Shown here: in pieces, positions 44,320-55,091 of the stretch
Layout: each line of letters opens with the position of its first letter
How positions within the stretch are numbered: position 1 is the stretch's first letter
Assembly (NCBI GenBank): GCA_038380435.1
Contig: JAWZYU010000001.1
Coordinates: 12,442,001-12,506,000 of the forward strand
Length of the DNA stretch: 64,000 bases
Reading direction: 5' to 3'
Origin: Ryuthela nishihirai
Lineage: Eukaryota; Arthropoda; Arachnida; Araneae; Heptathelidae
Position numbers and translations under genes: made by a program
The notes under the pieces: generated by a model
Told to the model about the DNA's origin: nothing
What the model saw: only the letters and a program-made list of their open reading frames with translations
Databases searched by the model: none

Positions 44320-44512
44320 ATTTCCCCAGATACATTCATAGATTTACCTTACAGTGACTCTCCTTCTTTCGACTCCCAAAGAAAGTCTCAATATTTTCCG
44401 CAGATATAGTTCATTCATTAACCTTATAATGAATCTCTTTTATTGTACAATCGCACTTACAGAGAAAGTCACGATATGTCCACATCTGTAGTTCATCATT
44501 TAAAGCATTTTA
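44320..44512. repeat. ~75-bp tandem array, right part
   Basis: Continuation of 40765-41648 (CCCCAGATACATTCATAG, TTACAGTGACTCTCC, AGAGAAAGTCACG) after the nested insertion. Confidence 0.8.
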
Positions 44513-44895
44513 AACACTGCAAAGAAGGCAAAGTGATAGAAATAAACTACAAGTCATTTTGTTTCTATGAAATGTTTATCAAGAATAATTTCCGGCTCTT
44601 CCCGGAAGATAATTCAATATCGTATTAATCACGGATGATGGGTAGGAGAAAGTGTTGCTTTATTCAGCTGATTTTTCAATCAGATAAGACATAGTTAGTA
44701 AAAAACAGATGTAATTATTATATTTTAAATAACTAGTTAAATAACTAGTAGTATTGCTAGGCAAATCATACTATAAAGTGGCTGGCCAAATTCCAGAAGT
44801 ATTTAAGATTCCTATCTTGTTTGTTGCAAGGCGAGTAAAAATAGTGATTTGTTTTAAATGAATTTATCGTTTTTAAATCAAAGTTGTTCGCTTTA
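44513..44895. other. Non-coding AT-rich stretch
   Basis: No feature recognised except a short AACTAGTTAAATAACTAGTAG direct repeat near 44731-44750. Confidence 0.45.
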
Positions 44896-45093
44896 TACAG
44901 GGTGATTCAAAACTTATCGTTCAAATTTCGTGGGGAGGTAGGGAATACGTCAGGAAAACGATTTCACATAGGAAAGTATGTCCGCAAATGTACGCATGCG
45001 TATGTAGAGGGCGCTGTGTGTACCCAACCAGTGTACAGCTCGCCCGACCACTCCCGCTGTCATCAGTGTACGAGCTGACTTACTAGTGATAAG

Positions 45094-46247
45094 ATGAATC
45101 GTTTTACGCATCAAGAGCTAGCGGATATGCATCTCGCATATGGGGCAGCTAGCGAAAGCGGCAGCCAAGCTAGGCAAGTTTACGAAGACTGATACCCCAA
45201 CTGTAGAATACCGCAGCATCAAATGTTTGCAGTGTGCATCGCAATCTGCGCGAACGTGGTTCACTGCGCAGCAACATGCAGGATACGGGGAGAAGACGAC
45301 TGATGCGGACTGTCAACGTCGCAGAACAAGTCCTACAGTCCATCGAAGATAATCCGAATACCAGCACACGAGCTATTGCTCAGCAGCTTGGGGTCTCTCA
45401 GCCAGCAGTGTGGCGGATACTGCACGAGGAACGTGTGCATCCTTACCATCTGCAAAGGGTGCAGTTACTGCATCCTTACCATCTGCAAAGGGTGCAGTTA
45501 CTGCATCCTGACGATTATCCGAAGCGTGTGGAATTTGCACAATGGTTCATGCAGAAAGGTGCCGTGGAACCCAGTTTTCCAGCTTCTGTCCTTTTTACAG
45601 ATGAAGCTTCATTCAGTCGTGAAGGTGTGTTCAATACACACAATTCATATGTGTGGGCTTACGACAACCCGCATGGTACGAGAAGTCACGCTGCGCAACA
45701 TCGTTTTGCCGTAAATGTGTGGACTGGAATCATTGGTGACTGTTTGTTGGAACCTTACTTGCTACCGCCCCGATTGGACGGCCGGAAATGCCTAATATTT
45801 CTCCAGACAGTGTTACCGACTTTTCTGGGCGCTTATCCGCCGATATATGTGGCGTGTTACCGACTTTTCCTGCGCATATCCGCCAATATATGTGGTATCA
45901 ACGTGACGGGGCTCCAGCCCATAGCACAATTGTTGCGCGTGATTACCTGAACCGAACATTCGGAGCTCGATGGATCGGTAGAGGTGGACCGATCGCTTGG
46001 CCACCCAGGTCACCTGATTTATCGCCCATGGATTTCTTTTTGTGGGGGGCCATGAAAGACCATGTGTACGAGACCCCCGTCGACAGTGAAATGGACCTTG
46101 TTGCACGACAATGCCTGCGGCGGCCACTAGGCCGCCGCAGGCATTGTCCGCGATATGCCAGGCGTTTTTGAAAATGTTCGGCGGTCAATGCAACGGCGCT
46201 GTGAATCCTGTGTCCGTGTAAATGGTCGCAATTTTGAGCACCTACTG
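45094..46247 (+). pseudogene. DD41D mariner transposase, broken
   Basis: Starts at ATG 45094 (NRFTHQELADMHLAYGAA); a stop and frameshift follow. The main frame 45234-45950 carries a helix-turn-helix (STRAIAQQLGVSQPAVWRIL) and the first catalytic Asp (VLFTDEASFSREGVF). Frame 45788-46171 carries QRDGAPAH and RSPDLSPMDFFLWG. Between the second and third Asp I count 41 residues, matching the DD41D group of Tc1/mariner. Three local duplications break the gene: a 30-bp tandem repeat (HPYHLQRVQL twice, 45437-45496), a ~48-bp tandem repeat (about 45809-45893) causing a frameshift, and a palindrome at 46107-46148. Not functional. Confidence 0.9.
46107..46148. repeat. Perfect 19-bp stem hairpin inside the transposase
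   Basis: GACAATGCCTGCGGCGGCC, loop ACTA, then its exact complement. It sits where the coding sequence should continue from DLVAR, so it is a later inverted duplication, not an element signal. Confidence 0.92.
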
Positions 46248-46447
46248 TGAACCTGTACTTTACCTTGTTGGAATAAAAGTCACATTCGTTACCACTTAAC
46301 TGTACTGTTTCCTTGTGTTCACTTTACTTGTCCATTTTGTTCATGTAGATGACGTTTGCGGACATACTTTCCTATGTGAAATCGGTTTCCTGACGTATTC
46401 CCTACCTCCCCACGAAATTTGAACGATACGTTTTGAATCACCCTGTA

Positions 46448-46715
46448 TAACTGACAAAAAAGTTGCGTAAAACCACAACTTATATTAATTTCAGCCTAAT
46501 TTGCTGTAAAACTGAAAGGAACTTTTTATACTCACCTGGTTCAACATTTTAACTCTAAAAGTATAATTTTCCCTCTTTAAAGTTTCCCAAATTGAATGCA
46601 ACCATTACCCACATAATCCAGCTGCATCAAGAGTGACCTTTCTCATTGATATCAATTACAATCAGATGTACATCAGGAATTTCCTTCATTGGCGAAAACT
46701 CAGTTCGGTCCTTTG
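46448..46715. other. Non-coding stretch
   Basis: AT-rich spacer between two transposons; nothing recognised. Confidence 0.5.
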
Positions 46716-46717
46716 TA

Positions 46718-47698
46718 CGAGGAGCGTTCAAAAAGTTCTTGACATGCATCTACAGATCAAAAACCATTGCACTTCCCTCAATAAAACTTTTACTGTCCTT
46801 CAAAGTACTGTCATCCGGCATCTATGTAAAATTGCAGACATCTATTCCAATTCTGGAACGCTTGTGGTACGCATGTCTTAGTATAACTCAGCAACTCTGA
46901 ATGAATACATTTTGCAAAGGTCTTGCACCCTTGGAAAAGGCTTCCCTGCAAGGTATTCTTAACTTTTGGAAAGAACAGAAGATCGCAAGATCGGGTGAAT
47001 ACGCAGAATGGGTAGCTGTATGATATTTCTCTGCTCCAGATAGGCCGTAACTTGTCGCTTTTTGTGAGCACTGGTATTGTCACGAAGAAGGAAAACCCTT
47101 GACATGCCTGTTGTTGGATGCTGCTCCTTCATCTCCTTAACCATTTTGGGAAAAACAATGTTGGCAATTTAGAGTCATTTTTTCAGGTAAGATGTCCGCG
47201 GCTACCATTCCTTGGGAAATGAAAAAACTATGAACATCCTCTTCCTTGAGCGAAAGTCTTGTGGGAGGATTTGCTGGCACGGTTCATCTTCCGCAACTCA
47301 AACATAGTTATCGATCTTTCTGGCAGTTGTTTAGTAATAAAACTACGTCTCGTCAAGTGGTCAATGTCTGTTAACCATTTGGGGCACTAGGTTCAAACAT
47401 TGCCAGCATATCCTTGCACGAGTCGACTCTAGCCTTTTTTTCCTGTTCTCTAAGTTTGTGGGCTACCCATTTGTCACAGTCTTTCGGAATTTTAAACGTT
47501 GATAACTAATTGTTTCCACACTCCCAATAGATACAATAACATCTAAACTTAATACCTGAATGGTGTTGTTTGGGTTTTCCTTAATGAGTTCACGAACAGC
47601 AGCGATGGTTCTCTTGTTCACGGCCTCCTTCGGACTTTCTTCACGAGGAAGTTCTTAGAAGCTCTGCCGCCCTTCTTTTATTTTTGGAACGCCCTCCG
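46718..47698 (-). pseudogene. Classic mariner (MLE) relic
   Basis: About 980 bp flanked by TA (46716-46717, 47699-47700) with degenerate termini (CGAGGAGCGTTCAAAAAG / TTTTTGGAACGCCCTCCG). The minus strand keeps the second catalytic block in 46959-47144 (FLLRDNTSAHKKRQVTAYLE then IIQLP) and, across frameshifts, a decayed YSPDLA-type block. The N-terminal half toward 47698 is unreadable as protein. It is older than the neighbouring DD41D element. Confidence 0.8.
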
Positions 47699-47700
47699 TA

Positions 47701-48196
47701 TTTCACCATTTTGTTTCACTCATAGAAGTAGCTATTTATCTTTTAGATTCCATTTCAATCCTGCGCATGGGTAATGTAAAATTAGGCATGGATATTATCG
47801 TTACATGCAGCGGAGTGGCCAGGGTTTCAAGAAGAGGATGATTTAGGATTTTTTTTCTTTTAGTGTAAATTCAAAGACAAATGTTTTTTGAAATAAAATT
47901 TTTCCAAATATCAACACTAAATTTTAATTCATTATGCTTTTGAAAACCTCATCTTTCAATTCTTCAAAAACTGAAACCTTTCCTTGGATCGTCGAAAACT
48001 TGAAGCCTTAAATTTAGAGAGTTTTTCTTTTGATTTTCAGAAATTTTATGAACATTCTCTTTGTCTTTTCAGAATGTTCTAAACATTCACTCTTCCATAT
48101 AATAAATATGCCACTATTTTGTAAGGCGTATCACCCAAATAAAGAGAAAAAAAATCCACCCCAATATTGATTTTCAACATTTTTTTTTCCTTTGAA
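47701..48196. other. Non-coding stretch
   Basis: AT-rich; repeated TTTTCAGAA-like runs but no feature I can support. Confidence 0.45.
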
Positions 48197-48360
48197 TATC
48201 ATTGTCTGTGATTTGTGGTCTCATGTTGTTCCTTCAGAGAGAGGTGCTTTACTGTTTTGTGCAAATTAATATCTGACCTATCATTGTCTGTGATTTGTGG
48301 TCTCATGTTGTTCCTTCAGAGAGAGGTGCTTTACTGTTTTGTGCAAATTAATATCTGACC
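48197..48360. repeat. Perfect 82-bp tandem duplication
   Basis: 48197-48278 and 48279-48360 are identical by eye (start TATCATTGTCTGTGATTTG, end ATTAATATCTGACC). Identity indicates a very recent event or an assembly/polymorphic duplication. Confidence 0.93.
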
Positions 48361-48897
48361 TAAGTATGTAGCGGAGCATAATTCGCTTTGAAGTTTTCAT
48401 TATGTTAGTGGAAGAAAAATGAATCAAAATGGGCAACGAATTCAGTGTCTCAAGCGTAATTCAAAACTTCTGATGCAATTAAAGCAATGCTGAGTATGAG
48501 ATTGTAAAGTTTGACGATCATAATACTATCTCTGCTATGAGTGCAGGATAACTGTTAACTTCTGGAGCTTGATTTCGACACATTAATCTCTTCCTCATCC
48601 TTTGAGAAGTGGGACAAAGCTTTAGCTGCTAATTGATTGGTTCCCTTATGCATCTCCGAATTTCTCAAGATTTAGTGTTTTTTTTTATTATTTTTTGTGT
48701 GTAATAAAAAAGTATTTTTAATCGACCTAGCAAAAAGTAATAAAACAAAAAATATAGATGAATAAAAATACAGGATTGGGAAACAAAAAATATGACAAAT
48801 TTACTTCTCTCTTCTGAAAACTATAAACGATAATAAAGAAGAAGAAACAAGACTCGCATTCAGTCGATGATCAGAATGCATCTGCAAGATATGTATA
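48361..48897. other. Non-coding stretch
   Basis: No reading frame or repeat recognised. Confidence 0.5.
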
Positions 48898-48899
48898 TA

Positions 48900-50078
48900 C
48901 ACCAAAGAGCCAAAACATTACGACCAGCGTGTCTTCATACAAATCGAAGCAACTGCAGGTAAACGACGGCGCGTTTGAAAGTCATTAAACGGTATAAATA
49001 ACACCTGATACTGAGTTCTGTTAGTGTTATTCTTGTTCTTTGGATGGGAAAGGCAGCGGACTTAAGTTAGTTCGACAAAAGCCAAATTTTAATGACCAAA
49101 TGAATGAGTCAGAGTATTTCTGAGAAAGAGAGAAGGCTTGTAGGGTGCTCACAGTCGGCCGTGGTCACTATCTTGAAAAAGTGGTCAGAGGAGGGAAAGA
49201 CCACGAACCGCCAGCAAGATGTGTGCCGACCATGCTATCCCGTATGGTACGAGCCAACAGAAGGGATACTGTGGTGCAACTCACCCATATTTAGAATGCT
49301 GGTGATGGGAGTAATGTATCACAACACACAGTACATCGAACCCTGCTGAAAATAGGGCTACATAGCCGCAGGCCGCTCCGAGTACCCATGCTAACCTCGG
49401 TTCACCATTGGAAGCGCCTACAATGGGCACGCGAGCATCAAACTAGACCTTGAATGATTGGAAGGTCGTCTGGTCCAAAGAATCTCGTTTCCTGTTGCAC
49501 CATGTGGACGTTGGAGTACGTGTGCGTTATTTACCTGGGAAAGTGTTGCCACCAGAATACACCATGGATCAAAAACAAGCCGGTGGAGGAAGTGTGATGG
49601 TTTAGGCAAAGTGCTGGGAAGCCCTGGGTCCAGTCACTCATGTGCTGGAAACTATGACGTCTACAACCTACCTAAACATCATCACAGACCAGGTACATTC
49701 TTTCATGACAACGGTGTTCCCCCTCTAGTAGTGCCTTCTTTCAGCAGGATAATACACCATTGCACAGATTGTTTGAGAATAATTCGCAGAACATGAGGAA
49801 GACTTCCAGGTATTGCCCTGGCTTCCAAATTCTCCAGACATCAATCCAATCGAGCATCTGTGGTTTGTGTTGGAACAGCATATCCGATCTGCGGCGGATC
49901 AACCACGTAACTTACAAGAGTTAAAGGATCTGCTGGTAATGTGTTGGTACCAGATACCACAAGACAGCTTCAGAAATCTTGTAATGTCCATACCTCTCCG
50001 GGTAAGAGCTGTTTCGGCGGCACATGGAGGACCAACATCATATTAGGCAGGTGCTCATAATGTTTTGGCTCTTTGGTG
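48900..50078 (+). mobile_element. Tc1-type transposon 3
   Basis: Terminal inverted repeats of about 25 bp (CACCAAAGAGCCAAAACATTA / TAATGTTTTGGCTCTTTGGTG). TA is present on the left (48898-48899); the right flank reads AA, presumably mutated. About 1.18 kb. Confidence 0.88.
49104..50046 (+). pseudogene. Tc1 transposase, broken
   Basis: N-terminal frame 49104-49349 keeps a helix-turn-helix remnant (GCSQSAVVTILKKWSEEGK). The catalytic part near 49455-49610 reads WSKESRFLLHHVDVG in one frame, with Lys where the first catalytic Asp is expected. The C-terminal frame 49813-50046 is clear: LPNSPDINPIEHLW with the third acidic residue (Glu), then RNLQELKDLL and VRAVSAAHGGPTSY at the end. Several frameshifts and a stop lie between. 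The family is a Tc1-like group with the C-terminal Gly-Gly-Pro-Thr signature. Confidence 0.88.
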
Positions 50079-50402
50079 AATTTAATGATGATCGCCTTGA
50101 TTTTCTGTTTATTCTTATCGAATGATTATTTTCAAAAATATTAGGCATCAAGGGAAAATTCACCTATCTTCCCATTGTTTGTAACTGCTCACGTAACGTG
50201 CACAAAAGTATATATATATATTGCTTGGTACATATGATTTGACGAGTTTAGGAGGAGAGGTGTTAAACTTAATGTTCAACGTCCGCTTTCCATTGCATTT
50301 CTCTTTCTCTTTTTTTAACATTATCACGCAAAAATCTAGCCATTAATAGAAGTGTTTTTTCTATACATAAAGGCGGTAGAGGTTCTAATTTAATGCTCTA
50401 TT
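50079..50402. other. Non-coding stretch
   Basis: Includes a TATATATATA microsatellite near 50210; otherwise featureless. Confidence 0.45.
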
Positions 50403-50804
50403 GTGTCTCGCAAACTGTTTTACTCTGCGGCACACTGAATCTAATTTTTTTTCCCGCGGCACACCTAAAAAAGAATAAAAGCAAACTCTATATAATCGTC
50501 ATTATATTTGCGCTTTGTTGAAGTCATCAGCCTGGTTTTACTTGAAGATTTGCTCTCGTGTGTTTGTTTTAAATATTTGTCCATTCTATGGCTTGAAATA
50601 ATCAAAAATTAATACCAAAATTTGGAAAAAGCTTGATAAATACTTACAAGATTTCCCAGTTGATAAAATCTGAAAGTTTTTTATTAAAGCACGTCGATAG
50701 CACGTCGAAATTAAACCACGTCGATAACACAAGTCAAAATGAAATCTTTGGAATATCTAGTGTCAATTTGAAAATCTCTCGCGGCACACAGTTTGCGAGA
50801 CACT
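50403..50804. mobile_element. hAT-type MITE with 8-bp target duplication
   Basis: 402 bp bounded by GTGTCTCGCAAACTGT and ACAGTTTGCGAGACACT, with GCGGCACAC near both ends. Flanked by the direct repeat GCTCTATT at 50395-50402 and 50805-50812. An 8-bp duplication is diagnostic of the hAT superfamily. Confidence 0.88.
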
Positions 50805-50812
50805 GCTCTATT

Positions 50813-51855
50813 CCCTATTTTTATTCTATGCTTGGGTTTAACTTTAGACGCTATCGTGTTTAAAGTCATATGTAATGCCAGACCGGGATGTAGAAATAAA
50901 AGTAAAGCGAGGGCCAAGTGATCAGACTGAAAGCCGAAACACTCTTCAAATACAAACCGTTTTCCTCCATTATAGTGGTCTTTAACAATTTCTTGAAAAA
51001 TACCGGTAATATGTATATATTACCCGTAGTTTCAGTACTGGTAATATGTATATATATTATCCGCATTTCAGGAAATAAAAACAATGTATACGTTTTCAAA
51101 ATTTTTTTCGTCTCCATTCCGGCATATAGCATTTTCAATGGGGCTATGCATCTATAGAGCGATGTACTATATGTTAGCACCTCCTTTTTTCAGTAATCAC
51201 TCCTTAGGAAATCGGGCACAAACGAAATTTTTTCGTAATCAACCTTTCTCACAACTGCTTAGTGTTAGGATCCAACTGAAAAGTTCTAAAACATTAGCTG
51301 TGTTTATGAAAATGAATTTAAAGTTAAAAACTGAATACTAACTGATACTCATGAAAATAATAAGCTGAAAAAATTTGTTTTGCCATGAGTGGGATTCCAA
51401 CCGACGTCTCCTGGGAACATGCCAGTTATTGCTACCACAACATTATCAATGACTAACGTTTTCTTCAGCTACTGTGACATATAAACTTTTCAGATTTTTT
51501 TTATTCGTACGGTGGCGCCATCTGTCCAGGAAATAGAAAACTGTGTTGCCTCATAGAGATGGAATTTAATATTTGTCACTCACACTCATGGCATTAAATC
51601 AGAAGCATGACGTGGGGTTCGAAGACAGAATATTAATTATGCATAAAAAATATAAGTAATTTAATTTGTTGAAAATTTAGGTAAATGTTTTTATTTTAAA
51701 ACCAGCTAAAATAATGTAATTTACTTATTAGAATTTTATTTAACAATTCTCAAATATTTTAAAATTACCAAGTTTTTAAAAACAACTACCAGTTAAATTT
51801 TTAGATACAGGCACATAATTGAAACTGGTATCTATTTAAAAATTAAGTCTTCTGT
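50813..51855. other. Non-coding stretch
   Basis: Contains a GGTAATATGTATATAT repeat near 51004-51060 and scattered short frames; no gene supported. Confidence 0.4.
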
Positions 51856-52341
51856 TACTGCAGTGTCCAGCCCTCATGTATCGAGGTGGCCTTGGGCAGA
51901 CCCAGTAATGTGGAGAATGCATGTCACTTGATACAATTGGAAATTGAACGTAGGAGGAAAGAAAGAGAACTTCGAATAAGAGAACAAGATAGAGAAGAGA
52001 GCATAAAGCGAGAAAGGGAAGATGAAATAAAGGAGCAAGTAAGGGAAGATGAAATAAGGGAGCAAGTCAGGCACGATTAGGGAGGAATTAGACCGAGCTC
52101 GTGAATTGGAGTTGGCTAGATTGAAACTGAGGCGAGGAAACAGACTCGATAGATGATTTGTCAGCTTTGGCTAGGGAAGGAGATGACCCCAAGTTCCGGG
52201 AATTGGATGTGCTGCAGGAGGAGTGTTTCCAGCTAGTGGAAAGAACAGTACACAAGGCTCCACAACAAGTTGCTGATAGCGTGTTCTTGAAATTTGATTG
52301 GAAAACAGATAATTTGCCTGCTAGGGAGATAGAATTTAATA
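51856..52341 (+). pseudogene. Charged coiled-coil coding relic (possibly retrotransposon Gag-like)
   Basis: Plus-strand frames 51886-52080 and 52158-52367 read as one disrupted sequence. Highly charged repeats (RRRKERELRIREQDREES, EDEIKEQVREDEIREQ) are followed by LARLKLRRG and ALAREGDDPKFRELDVLQEE. Charged N-terminal coiled coils of this sort occur in Gag-like proteins of arthropod LTR elements, but I cannot confirm that. A frameshift lies near 52076 and a stop near 52156. The Tigger 2 terminus interrupts it at 52342. Confidence 0.35.
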
Positions 52342-52710
52342 TACCCAATTCTGTTTTTACACGGTAGATAGGTTTCAGAAAACATCGTGCAAAAAAAAAA
52401 ACACAGTCAGAAAAAAAACAGAAGATTGGTTCCAGAAGTAAAAACCCAGTAAAAATAATAAGTTGTTTTCAAACAAATCACATTTTTTATTCTACCATAA
52501 TTCATCATCATTATCCTCAAGCAGCCATGGCCTTAGGAACCATGCCTTTATCATAAAAGATATTCAAAATTTCAGTCATCCAAGTGGTAACTGAAACATT
52601 TCCAGCTCTAAACATTTCCGCAGTAATTTTATCTACCCCTGGGGATTTATGTAGTTTAAGTTTAGAAATAGCCAAAATAACTTCAGATTGTGTTATAGGG
52701 CCAACATTAA

Positions 52711-52982
52711 CACTTTGACTGCCGTATGAATCACATGTGATTCACACTTAATTTGCTCCTCGGGCCGCATGAATCATCTGTGCTTCACATACAAATTTGT
52801 AGTTCAGGGCGCGTGAAGCATACGTGATTCATACTTTAAAAGTTTGTTTTTAAGCAACAAATTTATAAAATTTATATAAACTTATATTGTATAGCATTTA
52901 AGACCAATTTTAGTTGATTTAACAAAAAAAGACACGTGGTCCCAGGACTCGAAAAAATTTTAACATTGCAACAGTCGAAGTG
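52711..52982. mobile_element. piggyBac-type MITE
   Basis: 272 bp bounded by CACTTTGACTG and CAGTCGAAGTG (11-bp inverted repeat, one mismatch) and flanked by TTAA at 52707-52710 and 52983-52986. TTAA target duplication is the piggyBac signature. The uninterrupted target can be read in the LINE copy near 59973 (AACATTAAAGCC). The interior has three diverged copies of a GTATGAATCACATGTGATTC-like palindromic motif. Confidence 0.93.
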
Positions 52983-53373
52983 TTAAAGCCAGTAATGCAT
53001 CTATCATTACAAATAACGGGAGTAGAACTAACTGAATTGTTTTGAACATCACCAAAATGCTCAGCCCACCTAGCCACGATAGAACCCTCACCTTCTATAA
53101 ACTTATCTTGTTTATCCTTCAATCCCTATATACTTGTCCGTTTTCTACCACACAAAATTTAACTATCTGGTACAGCTCTCTGCTGTTATGCCGTCTAACT
53201 GCTTCCTTGGCTTTGTCAGCCAAGCCAAAGATTCTTATCAGCAGCTAACCGATCCTTTACACATTTATTAAGCTCTCTGTATTGCTTTCTATTAGGACTA
53301 GTAGGGTATTCATTAAGGATATTCCTGCAGTTCTTTCTGAAATAAGCTTAAGTGCCTTATCACTCAAATAATT

Positions 53374-54402
53374 CTATCTCCTCTGCTCCTTTTTTCCTAA
53401 AATAGTACTGTTAATTTCCAAAAAAGCCTGTTTAAAATGGTCCCATTCTTCCTCAACTTCAGTAGTAAGCAAACCATAACTGTCATAATGACTAAGTAAC
53501 CTATCATGGTAAGCTTTAGCTATAACTGGGTCTTTCAGAGCTTCAGAATTAAAGATAATTTTTTTAATCTTAGAACAACACTTTTTAAGTTGCAAGACAC
53601 TTTTATCAAGGTAATGGTCAGATCCAATTTCAGCTCCCCTATAAGACCTGGTATTCCTAACAGAACTAGTCCATTTGCTGTTAATTAATATATAATCAAT
53701 CATATTCTTATGCAGCCCATCTGATGAAACCCATGTGTACCTATGTATGTCGCGGTGTTTGTAATAAGTGTTAGTTATTCTGAATCCATTGAGTTTACTT
53801 ACCTGTAGGAGACGTTGCCCATTACCATTGCAGCTACCAATACCAAAAGGGCCTATCACCTTTCCCCAAAGGTCAGAGTCAATATCAACTTTGGCATTGA
53901 AGTCACCAAGAACAAGGGTAATATCTCCTTTCTTGACAGCATTCAAAATATCCTGAAGTTGTTCATAAAACCTATCCTCCTCATCATCATCGGCATCCTC
54001 AGTGGGGACATAACAGCAGATAAAATTCAATTCTTTAATGCTTGTCTAAAATTTTGCTGTAAGAAACCTTTCATTAATGCACTCATATCCTTGAAGTGCA
54101 TCACTAGCATGTCTGCTGAGAAGCAGACTCGCACTTTGGTGATGCTTATTATCTTCCCTCCCTGAAAAGAGAAATTTAAGGTTACTTTTAAGAATCTGAC
54201 CTTTATCTGTCCATCTGGTCTCTTGCAAGCCGAGAATATCTAAATTATAATGGTGGAATTCTTGTGTGAGGACATCAAAAGAATAAGGTCTGTGCAAAGT
54301 CCTCAGATTCCAATTACCTATGGAGATAAAATGGTTAGTGGAATGTTTAAAGAAACTATGTTTATTGAGAGCAATATCAAACAGCCCCTTAATCGCAGGC
54401 AT
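53374..54402 (-). pseudogene. LINE APE-type endonuclease, one nonsense codon
   Basis: Two frames, 54402-54046 and 54030-53374, are one sequence split by a TAG in place of Gln (AKF-stop-TSIKELN; the copy at 62592 reads AKFQTSVKDLN). Endonuclease motifs in order: ISIGNWNLRTLH, LDILGLQETRW (catalytic Glu), ICCYVPTED, LVLGDFNAKV (Asp and Asn) and GSDHYL (Asp-His). The enzyme nicks target DNA to prime reverse transcription. It lies upstream of the reverse transcriptase in one polyprotein, as in RTE elements. No separate ORF1 is seen. The copy is dead through the nonsense codon, the MITE and the loss of the reverse transcriptase core. Confidence 0.9.
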
Positions 54403-54905
54403 GGGGCAAAGACTACTCGTTCAGCCCCACCACTAAAGGCTGAAGCCATCTACACTGAAAGACTTACTCCAACGTAGAATTTGACGATGCCAGTAGAAGC
54501 AAAGAGTTCAGGTGTGTGTGATGACCTATGCTCAGGCTTATCCACCAGCTGATAAAATATCTCCTGTGAATCTATTCACTTGGGGCTGTCAACCCACAAA
54601 CAGAAAACACAGCGGAAGGTTTTCTCTCCCCAGAAGCCCACCAGTGCAGCAAAAGCTCAGAGCCATATTTCAGTCCAGTAGGTTTATATGGTCAGAACCA
54701 GGACCCTGTGTGGTTGACCACTCTTCAGTAGGGTAGAAAAGAAAAGTAGCCATAGTTGTCCAGATCAGTAGGCCACACTAATCTGGCAGCCCTCTGCTTC
54801 CGTTCACTTCCACAAGAGAGTATCTCTTTTGAAAGGTACTAACGGCCTGCACCACTAGAAGGCGGGATCGGACATTAGGTGCTAGGCCTGGTCGGTTCTA
54901 ATCAT

Positions 54906-55091
54906 CATAAACTTATAAAAATAATTATATGTATATATATAAAATAAATTATCCTTCATAAAGAAAATAATATGTCACTAATTCAAGAATACAAAAGTGC
55001 AAAAAAAATGACTTACACATATACTTATTTACAAGAATTTATTCGTTGTCACTTTCTGACAATAGACGCATTCGTTTGCATAAGACTGGAA
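54906..55091. other. Tigger 2 3' untranslated part
   Basis: AT-rich sequence between the LINE 5' end and the Tigger stop codon. Confidence 0.5.

Larger units (their letters stand above)
44898..46445 (+). mobile_element. Mariner-superfamily transposon (DD41D type)
   Basis: 1548 bp with ~90-bp terminal inverted repeats (CAGGGTGATTCAAAACTTAT / ACGTTTTGAATCACCCTG, continuing through the cassette TAGGAAAGTATGTCCGCAAA), flanked by TA at 44896-44897 and 46446-46447. Confidence 0.93.
52503..54905 (-). mobile_element. LINE copy with 5' end and 3' tail but reverse transcriptase deleted
   Basis: On the minus strand: a 5' leader (54905-54410) matching the leader of the copy at 62163; the endonuclease frame; a linker (about 53370-53010); the start of the reverse transcriptase (GPITQSEVILAISKLK, then SPGVDKITAEMF, 52700-52620); and YDKGMVPK. 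It then jumps directly to the family's last ~30 nt (CCATGGCTGCTTGAGG plus the GAT-rich tail, 52503-52530). A piggyBac-type MITE interrupts it at 52711-52982. Confidence 0.88.
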
